Assembly: GCF_910592395.1 (NCBI RefSeq)
Contig: NC_088326.1
Span: 10,607,001-10,671,000 of the forward strand
Length of the DNA: 64,000 bases
Direction: 5' to 3'
Origin: Lineus longissimus
Taxonomy: Eukaryota > Nemertea > Pilidiophora > Heteronemertea > Lineidae
Made by a program: the position numbers and the translations under genes. Position 1 is the first letter of the stretch. The number at the start of each line of letters is the position of its first letter. The notes under the pieces are model-generated. The model did no database searches, was not told the DNA's origin, and saw only the letters and a program-made list of their open reading frames with translations. Positions 11,610 to 21,786 of this stretch are shown here, in pieces.

Positions 11610-12630
11610 TTTGTTTCAACTAACTCCAAAATAGGGATTTATCTTGGGGTTAGGAGGTCAGTTAAAGTTAGCGTTAACTTAACGCTACTTTTAAATAATT
11701 TTCTTTCTTGCAACCCAAATTAACTTTTTGGAGTTAAGTTAACGCCAAGATAAACTAACAGTGATTTTTAACTATTTTTTTCTTTTGTGCAACCGGCCCC
11801 TGTTTTCAAGCCGAATTAAAGTTAACTCGTGAAAAGTGAAGCATGTCAAGTTACAACGTAAACCCGACCATGGGAACATTTCCGAACTAGACGATCGAGG
11901 GAACTTGACTCTTTATTTAAAAAGAAAATATTGATTTATCGCCGAGACACGCCTAACATACGAACTACAGTGGAACTTCCCTTAGCGGACACCTCTCTAT
12001 TAAGGACAATCTCTCTATTAAGGACACTAGTTCTGGGAGTAAAAAAAGGGGAATATCGCCTACTCGATAAAACGCAATGCCACCTTTTTTCGCCAATAGC
12101 CACTCTTGGCATCAAGGCGAGCAAGAATTTAACGGTCCGAAAATCCTGCACGACCGAATACTATTAATCAATGACAAGAGTTTCTCCATAAGAATCTAGC
12201 CAATCACGAGTTCAGAAGACAGAATCTAACTGACTGAGTTTTCTTCTACCAGGTACATTTTCAATTTCTTAAAGGCCCGGAAAATGAAAAGGTTTTGTAA
12301 AACCACATGTCGTGCTGCATTCACTTTTAACAGATTAGCGCATTATACTCTGCAACTGAACAGTCCAAAGCGCTCCGGACCAAACCAAAGAGCACACATA
12401 CTCTTGTGCAGCACTTTACTTGGCCATTTCAGAACAGTTGATGCCGTGGATCGAAGGAACACCAATCACCACTTTGAGACACGCTTAAACATTTAACCTC
12501 AGTTCGAGACCCGAGTTGTTTTATTTCTGATTTTCATTTTCCGTAATTTCTCCCCTACACTACATACAAGACACTATGTGATACTAACGACACTCTCATG
12601 ATTATTTTTATTCTCTTCCCAGAAATCAAG

Positions 12631-14646
12631 ATGGCCGCCGCCCCTGCCGACAGCCTAGGTACTGAATTAGAGTGTGCCATCTGCTCCGATCAACTGAAAC
12701 AGCCGAAGTATATCGGTTCCTGCACACACACATTCTGCAAGGAGTGCATCGATAAGTATTGGGTCTCCCTTGAGAAGCGGAGAACAATTCCTTGTCCACA
12801 ATGCCGCGAAGAATGCCCAATCCCGTCAAATGGCGTGGATGACCTGAAGGATAACTTCATGGTAACCAACATCATAGAGACATATCGAAAGCAACAACAG
12901 AAAGCTGCACTTCTCACGGAAATCAAATGTACCTTGTGTCCGAATGGAGCGTCCTGTTTTTGCAAAGATTGTGATTTAAAATTATGTCCTGAATGCAAAC
13001 GAAACCATGACCGTAACCCCCAAAATCATGACCACCACTTATTTCGTCTCTGCCGCTCCCATGGCAATGGATTGTTGTTTTTCTGCAATCCTTGCAAACA
13101 GGCTGTCTGTGGTGGCTGCAGATTATCTGATCACAAAGCCTGTAACCACGAGGTGACACCAAGCCGTCAAGTTGCTATCAACTTAATATCAAGAATCCAA
13201 GCCTGTTCGGCTGAACTAGAAGACGCGATTAGGACTCAACTTGGAAACCAAGAAACGAAACTGTCGGGGCTTCGTGACATTGTCCAGCAACAGTCGACTT
13301 CCGCTGAAAAGCAAGCGACTGTCGGTACCGAAAATAACATAGCTAAGAATAGGAAAGACATCCGGGATCACCAGGCAAAGAGTCAAACGATACAAAAGAA
13401 AATCGATATCTTATTGAAGAAAAAGGAGAAGGAGGATGAAATTACAAAGCAACTCGTCAAAGACGTAGACAAACTCGAGAAAGAGAAGGCAAAAATCATC
13501 GCAAGCGTCAGAGAGAAGTTCACCAAATCATCTGAGAAGATCAACCTACGTCTTCGATCCCTTGAGACCCGTAGGCAAGAAATGAATACAAAAATAGAGC
13601 AGGGCCGAGCAGTAGGATCTACCAAGATCACCATTGATACCGAGAGCATTGCTAACCTGACCAGTATCAGTCAGGAACTCGTGGACTTAGTCGGTGCTTT
13701 AAGGGACAGTGACACTGTGGCTGTGATAGAGGAAGTCACGAGATCGATCGGTAAAACAAAGCAGGATTTCCGACAATTGAAGAAGGTGTGTAACTTTCCC
13801 TTTCCAGGAAATCAGCTGCGTCGGATAGTTTACCGATTGAAGCATCTACCTGACTCTCGCCTTGCTACATTAGCCCACTCTAGTGGTGGTTGGGGGTCTC
13901 GCCTTGCTACATTAGCCCACTCTAGTGGTGGTTGGGGGGACACGATTTACTTCCATGACGAAGTATCTTCTTCACTGACGGGCACAATCACAGAGGGAGT
14001 TTACCCTGCTCAAGACATGGCCTTAACATCCACTGGTGAAGTAGTAGTGGCAAGATTGAAAGAGCCGCCCATTAGAGTGTTCAAGCCTGCTACTGGTGCA
14101 TACCGTGATATTAACATTGCCCATGATGGGAAGGTGATTGTTGAGCTGTGGTCGGTTGAGACTGATGAGTCTGACAACATGTTTGCCTTAACTTCTTTGA
14201 GTAATTCATTTCTTCTTGTTGTGAAACCGAATGGCACCGTCATTCAGTGTATCAGGTTAACTGGACCTTCTCACCGTATGGGTTTCTGTTCACTGAATAG
14301 AACCCTATACATCGCTGCTTGTGACAGGATCCTGAGGTTTCACTGGAGTAATAACATCCTTGAAGAGATCTCATCATGTTCACACGGCGTGGAAGGATTC
14401 CTTTGCAATTATGTTTGCATTGGTAGTGGTGGCGAGGTGTTGGTGGCTGGTTGGATGAGGCATGGTGATATCGGTATCTACCAGGTGACAGAAGGAGAAG
14501 ATGAGGAGGACATGGTATGGAGGGAGATAAAGTATCAAGATGGTGAGAAGAGAACAATCCGTAACTTATCGCACCATATCTGCATCAATTATGATAATCT
14601 CTGGCTTGCATATAATGACAAGTTTGAGAAGTTCAAGTTGGTTTAA
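12631..14646 (+). CDS. TRIM-2: full-length TRIM with duplicated 14-residue block
   Basis: TRIM-family protein of 671 codons, a probable RING E3 ubiquitin ligase. RING (ECAIC to CPQC), two B-boxes and coiled coil match TRIM-1 and TRIM-7 apart from a shortened N terminus (MAAAPADSLGTELEC). The linker after the coil is the short form (SIGKTKQDFRQ). A 42-bp tandem duplication (13855-13896, 13897-13938) adds a second SRLATLAHSSGGWG at the start of the propeller in frame. The propeller then differs from its paralogues at many scattered positions. The ending NDKFEKFKLV matches other full copies, so the reading frame is complete. The start was chosen at the CAAGATGG site after a splice-acceptor-like tract. 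The Harbinger insertion separates the distal upstream flank from this gene. Confidence 0.88.
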   Translation: MAAAPADSLGTELECAICSDQLKQPKYIGSCTHTFCKECIDKYWVSLEKRRTIPCPQCREECPIPSNGVDDLKDNFMVTNIIETYRKQQQKAALLTEIKCTLCPNGASCFCKDCDLKLCPECKRNHDRNPQNHDHHLFRLCRSHGNGLLFFCNPCKQAVCGGCRLSDHKACNHEVTPSRQVAINLISRIQACSAELEDAIRTQLGNQETKLSGLRDIVQQQSTSAEKQATVGTENNIAKNRKDIRDHQAKSQTIQKKIDILLKKKEKEDEITKQLVKDVDKLEKEKAKIIASVREKFTKSSEKINLRLRSLETRRQEMNTKIEQGRAVGSTKITIDTESIANLTSISQELVDLVGALRDSDTVAVIEEVTRSIGKTKQDFRQLKKVCNFPFPGNQLRRIVYRLKHLPDSRLATLAHSSGGWGSRLATLAHSSGGWGDTIYFHDEVSSSLTGTITEGVYPAQDMALTSTGEVVVARLKEPPIRVFKPATGAYRDINIAHDGKVIVELWSVETDESDNMFALTSLSNSFLLVVKPNGTVIQCIRLTGPSHRMGFCSLNRTLYIAACDRILRFHWSNNILEEISSCSHGVEGFLCNYVCIGSGGEVLVAGWMRHGDIGIYQVTEGEDEEDMVWREIKYQDGEKRTIRNLSHHICINYDNLWLAYNDKFEKFKLV

Positions 14647-16262
14647 ATATTGGGTGTATGTAGACCTACATTCTTGTGTTGACACCACCCTACAGTCTTA
14701 GATAACATAAGAAGCATTCATGTACCAGGATCGGATCTAGCGGGATACAACGTCTTCGAAAAACCTGTTCGTCATACAGATTTAGACGCTTTTGTGACAC
14801 AATCTGGTGTTAAATTGCCAAAGAGATAAAACGGCCCCGGATACCATTAGATGGATAAGATATTTTTAGTAAATTGGATAGATATTTGTCATATAATTAT
14901 TGTGCGATAGAAGTACTGGTAGACGTTGTTTGGCACCATTACGACATTAGGTCCATGTTCATAGTTAAAGCCAAAATGCGTTTTTTCCTATGATGCATGC
15001 AGTACAGCTTCCTCTTTTAAAAATTCTTTGAAATTGTCATTGGTATAAGATCATATGATATTGGAACATATCTTCTTAGCGTATTTTATGATAGGACTTA
15101 TTGATATACTATTGGTTTATTGGGACTGGGGGTAACTATATACCTTAGATCTAGAAAATCGTCCTCCCTTACTCGTCATGTTGGAAAAAATGCGCCGTTT
15201 TATGCATCGATTTACGTGTAACTTTGTATTGCTATATCGAGAGACAACTCCATACGTTGTCCTCCAAAACTATCACCCAAAACCGTTGGCGAAGCTCAAG
15301 CATGAGAAGTTTTGACATCGCTACAAGGCTGGAAAGACTAAAGCCATAGTTATAGCTCCGGAGCTGCTTACCGGCCCTCGGCTGATGTTGTCTTCTTCGT
15401 TGAGTGAACGTGAGACAAGAAAATGATCATCCACCACTGACACGCTGCTCAGGTAGGATCACTTTACGAGAACAATTTGGACAAATCGATTTCTGTTTCG
15501 CCTCTTGAAGCTTTCATTCATGATTGCCTTTCGGCAAAAAACTGTCGGCTATCTTTTTTAATAAACCATCATCCAAACACAGTAATGTCCGATTCCACCA
15601 AAACGTTTTCCAGCTGCGGTCATCGCCACGATGGAACCATTTTCAGCCCAGCGGTAACTGTAGTATTTGGTGATTTAAATTATAAGCTCGGCTGGTTGGT
15701 GAGAAGCGGGAGTGTTGGTCAAAGGACGCCATACGCACCCGCATTTTAATCACCAAATAAACGCTTAAGCCAAACGCACTGTGGCGCAGCGGCGACTTGC
15801 GCAGGAAACCCTTACCACTCTGATATGCAACCCCCCCCCCCCCCCCCCCAATACACATTCTTCTCTAATTATCTTCTTACCTACATAGCCATGGGGGTCG
15901 GCTAGAAAACTATACGATATTGATATACCTTCTAAACCGTAAGTCGCCTAGTTTTCTTCTAACCTTCCTAGGGTTACATTATCTTTTAACCTCTCGACGA
16001 ACAATTTGGTGACAAGGACACCCTCAATAAAAACATTGATTGTCGTCCTAAGGTGGTCATCAGGACACCTCTCTAGTAAGGACAGCACGATATCCTTGAT
16101 AAAGAGGATTAGAATGTGTGTCATATGACTTTAGCTATCATTAGTTTGGGATTCGATATATCGTCATCCCAGCACGATAAACATCCACAACTGGTCGCCC
16201 AGAGACCTCGGCCCGGTTGTTCGTTACCAAGAAAAAATGACGTCACACACGCAAATGATAAC
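14647..16262 (+). repeat. Downstream flank of U2 with internal deletion
   Basis: Unit flank with no supported gene. A deletion joins two distant parts near 15310, and a 19-base poly-C run lies at 15831-15849. After 16163 the sequence continues as a diverged flank copy (compare GACGTCACACACGCAAATG with GACGTCACTCGCGCCAATG elsewhere). Confidence 0.75.
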
Positions 16263-16515
16263 AATAATAATAATAATAATGAGTCTTTTATATAGCGCAA
16301 TTCGGTGACAATATAGTTATCGCTCAAAGCGCTTTGGGATATCATAATATTACCTCGGTCTCCACAGAAATCAATCAGGGGTTTCAAGGAAACAACCAGA
16401 AGGTGCTCACTTGAACTCGACCAGTAGGGGAACTAAGCAGTGACTCGGCCGGGAGTCGAACCCACGACCTCCTGATCATGAGGCCGACTCTCTTCCACTG
16501 CGCTACCGCTGCCCC
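16263..16515 (-). mobile_element. tRNA-derived SINE
   Basis: Read on the minus strand, it starts GGGGCAGCGGTAGCGCAGTGG (pol III A-box region) and has a B box GGTTCGACTCCC. It then carries a conserved body with AAAGCGCTTTGAGCG and GCGCTATATAAAAG, and ends in an ATT repeat tail. A TGATAAC direct repeat (16256-16262, 16516-16522) is a good target-site duplication. It sits in a diverged unit flank. Confidence 0.85.
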
Positions 16516-16522
16516 TGATAAC

Positions 16523-17153
16523 TGAGGACGTCTCCATCTGACCAGCGCCAGATGATCTCAAGCTTGGGTCTGGGCGCGGTTGTAGAAAACAATTTTGTCA
16601 CTTCCAAGGGCGTTTACCGAACTTGGCGCTGAGTGTAATGGACTTAACTGAAGGCAAATATACTTGCTGTAGGGGATAATGCCAAGTTAAGTGAACGCCA
16701 GTGTTAGTTACTAAACTTGCGACGACAGGCAAATTCAAAAACAGGTACAACTAAATTTATGTCGTATCAGCTTATAAACCTATGTAGCTCACAAGTAAAA
16801 CACAGAAGTAATAAAGTATGCATGTTACATGTACATTGTATGTTACATAACGAACAGCCTTAGCAATAGACCTAATAAATAAACAATGTCACTATGAATA
16901 TAAACACTACCGAGCTTTGTTTTTCAATTTGACATTTTTATTTAAGGAGACATTTCAAATTATGGTGCATGGCAGTAGAGACTATTCTCTTTCATTCACC
17001 ACTGATGAGCGTTCGCTGTGCACCAGTTGGGATTATTGACCTACAAAGAGGAGTCCGTCTCATCTAACATTGATCGCATTGTGGTTTAATCGGTTTTCGC
17101 GAGGATTTTCTAAAAGCAATTAAAAGCTGCAGCAGCTGTAACAGTGGTGACTG
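16523..17153 (+). repeat. Diverged unit flank
   Basis: Weakly recognisable unit flank (GACGTCTCCATCTGACCAG, then TCTGGGCGC) that loses similarity by about 16800. The rest up to TRIM-3 is AT-rich and holds no gene I can support. It belongs to an older unit than U1, U2, U5 or U7. Confidence 0.5.
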
Positions 17154-19236
17154 CCATATTCCGTCAAATTGCGGTGATGGCCTGAAGGACAACTTCATAT
17201 TAGCCAACATCATAGAAACAGCAGCTTGAGTACTGAATTTGAGTGCGTCATCTGCTCCGATCAACTGATACAGCCAAAATACATCGGTCCCTGCCACCAC
17301 ACATTCTGCAAGGAGTGTATCGATAAGTATTGGGGGGGGGGGGGTCGCCCTTGAGAAGCCGAGAACAATACCTTGTCCATATTGCCGCGAAGAATGCCAT
17401 ATTCCGTCAAATGGCGGGGATGGCCTGAAGGACAACTTCATATTAGCCAACATCATAGAAACATATCGAATCCATCAACAGAGGGCTGCACATCTGGCGG
17501 AAATCAAATGTACTTTGTGTCCGAAAGGAGTGTCCTATTTTTGCAAAGATTGTGACCTAAAATTATGTCCTGAATGCAAACGACACCATGGCCATCACCA
17601 TCAAAATCGTGACCACAACATATTTGGTCTCTGCCGCTCCCATGGCGTCGGATTGTTGTTTTTCTGCAATCCTCGCAAACAGGCTGTCTGTGGTGGCTGC
17701 AGATTATCTGATCACAAAGACTGTGTCCACGAGGTGACACCAAGCCGTCAAGTTGCTATCAACTTATTATCAAGAATCCAAGCCTGTCCGGCTGAACTAG
17801 AAGACGCGATTAGGACTCAAGTTGGAGACCAAGAAACGAAACTGCCGGGGCTTTGTGACATTGTCCAGCAACAGTCGACTTCTGCTGTAAAGCAGGCGCC
17901 TGTCGGTACCGAAAAAAAATTGCTAAGAATAGGAAAGACATCCGGGATCACCAGGCAAAGAGTCAAAAGATACAAAAGCAAATCGACCTCTTGGTGAAGG
18001 AAAAGGAGAAGGAGGATGAAATGACAAAGCAACTCGTCAAAGACGTAGACAAACTCGAGATAGAGAAGGCAAAAACCATCGCAGATGTCAGAGAGAGATT
18101 CGCCAAATCATCTGAGAAGATCAACCTGCTTATTCGATCCCTTGAGACCCGGAAGAAGGAAATGACGACGAAGATAGAGCAGGCCCGGGCAGTAGGATCT
18201 ACCAAGATAACCATTGATACCGAGAGTATTACTTGCCTCACCAGCATTAGTCAGGATTTCATTGACTTAGTCGGTTCTTCAAGGGAAAGTGTCACTATGA
18301 CTGTGACAGAGGAAGTCACGAGATCGCTCGTTGAATTAGGACTTGACATCGGTGATTTAGGGCACAGTCTGGCTGTAATAAGTGCGGATCATCAAATCAG
18401 AAGAGGTAAAACAAAGCGGGATTTGCGACAAATGAAAAAGGTGTGGAAATTAACCTTTCCCAGTAATCGGCCGTGTGCGGTAGCTTTCCGATTGAAGCAT
18501 CTACCTGACTCTCGCCTTGCTACATTAGGCTCACCTGATGATCATTCGGCGAACACGATTTACTTCCATGACGAAGTATCTTCTTCACTGACGGGCACAA
18601 TCACAGAGGGAGTTCACCCTGCTAATGAAATGGCCTTTTCATCCACTGGTGAAGTAGTAGTGGAAAGATGGGAAAAGCCGTGATATTAACGTTACCCGTG
18701 TTGGGGAGGTGATTTATGAGCTGTGGCGTGTTGAGGCTGATGAGTCTGACAAGATGTTTGCCTTAACTTCTTTCAGTAATTCACTTCTTGTTGTGAAACC
18801 GAATGGCACCGTCATTCAGTGTATCAGGTTACCTGAATATTCTTTCCGTATGGGTTTCTGTTCCCTGAACAGACCCTATATATGGCTGCTGTTGACAGGA
18901 TCCTGGGGTTTCACCGGAGTAATGACATCCTTGAAGAGATCTCATCATCTTCACACGGCGTGGAAGGATTCGGTTGCTATGATATTTGTATTGGAAGTGA
19001 TGGCGAGGTTTTTGCAGCTGGTCAAATGGGGAATGATGATAATTATCGGTATCCACCAGGTGACGGAAGGAGAAGATGAGGAGGACATGGTATTGAGGGA
19101 GATAGAGTATCAAGATGGTGTGAAGAGAACAAGTCGTTACCCGCCACATATCTGCATCAATGATGATAATCTCTGGATTGGATATGATGAAAAAATTGAG
19201 AAGTACCAGTTGGTTTCAAATTTGATGAAAGATTAA
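17154..19236 (+). pseudogene. TRIM-3: degenerate TRIM copy
   Basis: It has recognisable RING, B-boxes, coiled coil and propeller but several breaks. The start codon and first RING residues are missing. A fragment coding the RING-distal linker is duplicated in front of it (17154-17220 resembles 17396-17462). A run of G residues at 17332-17344 shifts the frame inside the RING. An A-run near 17921 shifts it again in the coil. A 38-bp deletion at about 18681 with CCG microhomology breaks the propeller, and a missing A near 18873 breaks it once more. It carries the long linker (ELGLDIGDLGHSLAVISADHQ) shared with TRIM-4 and TRIM-6. Open segments survive at 17515-17935 and 17991-18683. A multi-exon gene is unlikely because the breaks fall inside domains that are continuous elsewhere. 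Confidence 0.88.
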
Positions 19237-19383
19237 CATGACCGCGTGTTTGTATAGGCCTGCTTTCCAGTGTTGACACTAGCCTACTGTCTTAGCAGGA
19301 TACAGCGTCTTCGAAACACCTGTTCTTCATATAGATTTGGCCCATTCTGAGAGTGAAAGTGGTGTTTCTATGGGCCAAAAGTT
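19237..19383 (+). repeat. Diverged 3' flank of TRIM-3
   Basis: Diverged copy of the sequence just after the other TRIM genes (compare AGCGTCTTCGAAACACCTG with CAACGTCTTCGAAAAACCTG). It is cut near 19384 by a dispersed repeat and resumes at 23213. Confidence 0.65.
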
Positions 19384-20040
19384 AACAAGAGGCCCAAGGA
19401 CCTGGCGCTCAGCTGGATGACCTAATAACATAGGACTGAGGGTATAAAGTTGTAAATATCGGCTTTATACTACTGTTTGAAGGTCAAGAGAACACGTTAT
19501 ACCACTAAAATTTCCAATGCAGAGCTGCCAGCTGGATGAAATATGATTGAACTAATCAGCCATGGTATGTAAATATTACAGGAGGTAACGGAAGATATCC
19601 CTAGTTCAGTATAGCTTTACAGAAAAAAATGGGAGTAACATTATTGTGTTGCTTAAAACGTCTACTTTTTACTCATGTAAGAATCGTAGTACTAATAATA
19701 ACTTCAACTTATTTTCCAGTTATGATAACACAACACGCATCTTCATGATCATGATCTTTCTCAAACTAACTGAATGACCTATTAGTAATCGCCTTGGACG
19801 CACAACCTAACCACATATCGATCCGCCCCGACGATCGACACATCCATTCGATTCGATAACCGGGTAACCCTCGATAAAGTTTGATAAATAAACTAGAACT
19901 GAGATTTCACAGGAGCACCTGTGAATTCATGACTCCAGGGTTGTTTTGAGGGCGATATTGTAAGAGTTGGTCTTGAGTATGGGGACGTGAAGGTCCGTGT
20001 GAGGCACCTGGGGAGAGAAGACTAGTTGAACGATGGGATC

Positions 20041-20072
20041 ATGGAGGTATAAATAATTATTTATACCTCCAT
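20041..20072. repeat. Perfect 32-bp palindrome flanked by 9-bp direct repeats
   Basis: The segment ATGGAGGTATAAATAA plus its exact reverse complement forms a perfect palindrome; with flanking bases it extends over 20038-20075. It is bracketed by direct repeats of GATGGGATC (20032-20040 and 20073-20081), as if a tiny hairpin had been inserted with a 9-bp target duplication. Confidence 0.8.
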
Positions 20073-20133
20073 GATGGGATCTGACACGGACACTACTATT
20101 GATCTCATTATATGAATACCATTTTTAAATTAC

Positions 20134-21786
20134 AAATGAAACGGCCAGGGGCCATTGTGCTCACCGTAAGTATTTTTAGTAGACAGTTACAGAAAGTGCT
20201 ACAGTATGTAGGCCTCTCATAATTTATACATGCATCTGTGACCAGTTAAGAGCCGGCCCTGGCCAAGTGGTGAATCCGAGACTTGTGGTTCCAAGCTTGT
20301 AGAGTCTAGGTGAAAATGATAGTGAAGAAATGTGCCACTCCATGACAATGGTGAATATATTTTTAACTTTGACCTCAGTGACCCTGACATGTAGGTCAAA
20401 TAACAAACCAGGGTGATATGTGATGTAGACACATCCACCCGACCATAACAATTCCATCACTCGTTACACTACAGCAATCGGCAAAAACGATTTCCAAGAT
20501 GGCCGCCTAATTAAATCTATGGCACCAAATAAATCAAAAAATGAAGAAAATGTAAAATAGAACTCAGAAAAGAAAAAAGGAAAAGATGAAAAATAAAAAT
20601 ATTTTTGGCTGTCCTTGACCGGGGTTTGAACTCACGACCTTTGGATTGCCACACTACGAGGAAAAACCCACAAAACATGCAATTTCGGCCATACTTGAAT
20701 TCCGATCTGGCTGAAACTTGGCATACAATAGTGGCTTCTTAGATGCATCATTACACAAAATTAAAACTCTTTACATTGAACAACGACAAAATGTACCAAG
20801 AACGGTAAAGTTTTCAACTTTGACCTCTGTGAACTTGAACGGTGGGTCAAATCAAAAACCCGTAAGATATGTGATGTATCCTTGCTAGGAGTACCTACCA
20901 TGAAACTTTTATCAAAAACAAATCAGTAATAAGCGAGAAATCACACTTTTTGAGTTTTGAGTTTGGGCCCCCTGGTGGCCAAGTCAATAATCAGACCGAA
21001 CCAAAATTCAGTGTAAAAGGTCAACTGACCTAGGGGGTCATTTGTTCAAAGTTTCAAGTTCATAACTGTTGCGGTTGAGAAACGTGCCATAGTTACACTC
21101 AAACGGCAAATTTACGCCATTTGACCTCTGCGACCTTAAAAAGTACGTCAAATCCGAAAAATCGTGCAACATCTGAGGTAACCTTGCTAGGGGTCCCTGC
21201 CATAAAAATTTCATCAAAAACAATTTGCTAATAAGCAGGCTATTGCACTTCTTACTTTTTCTGTTTTGGCCCCCTGGTGGCAAAGTCAAGAATCAGATCA
21301 GGCTGAAATTCAGCACCAGAGGTTATCTGATATAGGGGGTTATATGTACCAAGTTTCAAGCTCATAGCTTTGGTGGTTGAGAAACGTGCCATAGTTACAC
21401 TCAAACGGCCAATTCACGCCATTTGACCTCTGCGACCTTGAAAAGTAGATCAAATTAAAAACCCGTAAGATATATGATGTATCCTTGCTATGAGTACCTA
21501 CCACAAAAGTTTTATCGAAAACAAGTCACTAATAAGCGAGATATCACACTTTTTAGATATCCACATTTGGCCCCCTGGTGGCCAAGTAGAGAATCAGATC
21601 GGACAGAAATTTAGTGTCACGGGTCATCTGACCTAGGGGGTCATGTGTACAAAGTTCTAAGTTCATAGGCCTAGCGGTTAAAAAACGTGCCACTGTTTTT
21701 GAACTAGGATACGACGGACAACGACGAAGACGGACGACGGACACTGCAGTATTGCATAGACTCCCCTACGGTGACTGAGCCAAAAA
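20134..21786 (+). repeat. Modular dispersed repeat, copy A
   Basis: It is built of about 305-bp modules, each with TTTGACCTCTGCGACCTTG (about 20818, 21118, 21419), a GCCCCCTGGTGGC block and a GAAACGTGCCA block. It starts AAATGAAACGGCCAGGGGCC and ends near GACGGACGACGGACACTG ... GTGACTGAGCC. A second copy in the opposite orientation is at 30447-32037. No open coding frame runs through the modules. Confidence 0.75.
20605..20662 (-). mobile_element. Possible tRNA-like SINE fragment
   Basis: On the minus strand, GGTCGTGAGTTCAAACCCC resembles the anticodon-to-T-arm part of a tRNA, as at SINE heads. Only this short piece is visible, inside the modular repeat. Confidence 0.3.

Larger units (their letters stand above)
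7107..11799 (+). mobile_element. PIF/Harbinger transposon, apparently autonomous
   Basis: The 4.7-kb element begins GGGCCGGTTGCACAAAAG and ends in the reverse complement, giving 18-bp perfect inverted termini. It is flanked by a CTG direct repeat (7104-7106, 11800-11802), and U1 and U7 show the empty site with one CTG. CWG is a known Harbinger target preference. It carries the two genes expected of the superfamily in convergent orientation: a Myb-like protein on the plus strand and a DDE transposase on the minus strand, both with open spliced reading frames. Subterminal regions (about 7130-7260 and 11620-11780) are rich in GTTAACTTAACGCTA-type repeats, likely binding sites for the Myb-like protein. 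Intact frames and identical termini suggest a recent insertion. Confidence 0.93.
6281..16163 (+). repeat. TRIM duplication unit U2
   Basis: Unit U2 has the same upstream flank as U1, interrupted at 7107 by a Harbinger element and resuming at 11803. TRIM-2 follows, then a downstream flank that lacks about 1 kb relative to U1: the sequence jumps at about 15310 from the GCATGAGAAG motif to TTTGACATCGC. Homology to the unit flank stops near 16163 and continues as a more diverged version. The poly-C tract is 19 bases here (15831-15849). Confidence 0.85.

Noticed and set aside
17154-19236. Multi-exon working TRIM gene.
   Set aside because: Breaks lie within domains that are one exon in sister copies and come from homopolymer runs and a 38-bp deletion rather than intron-like sequence with splice signals.
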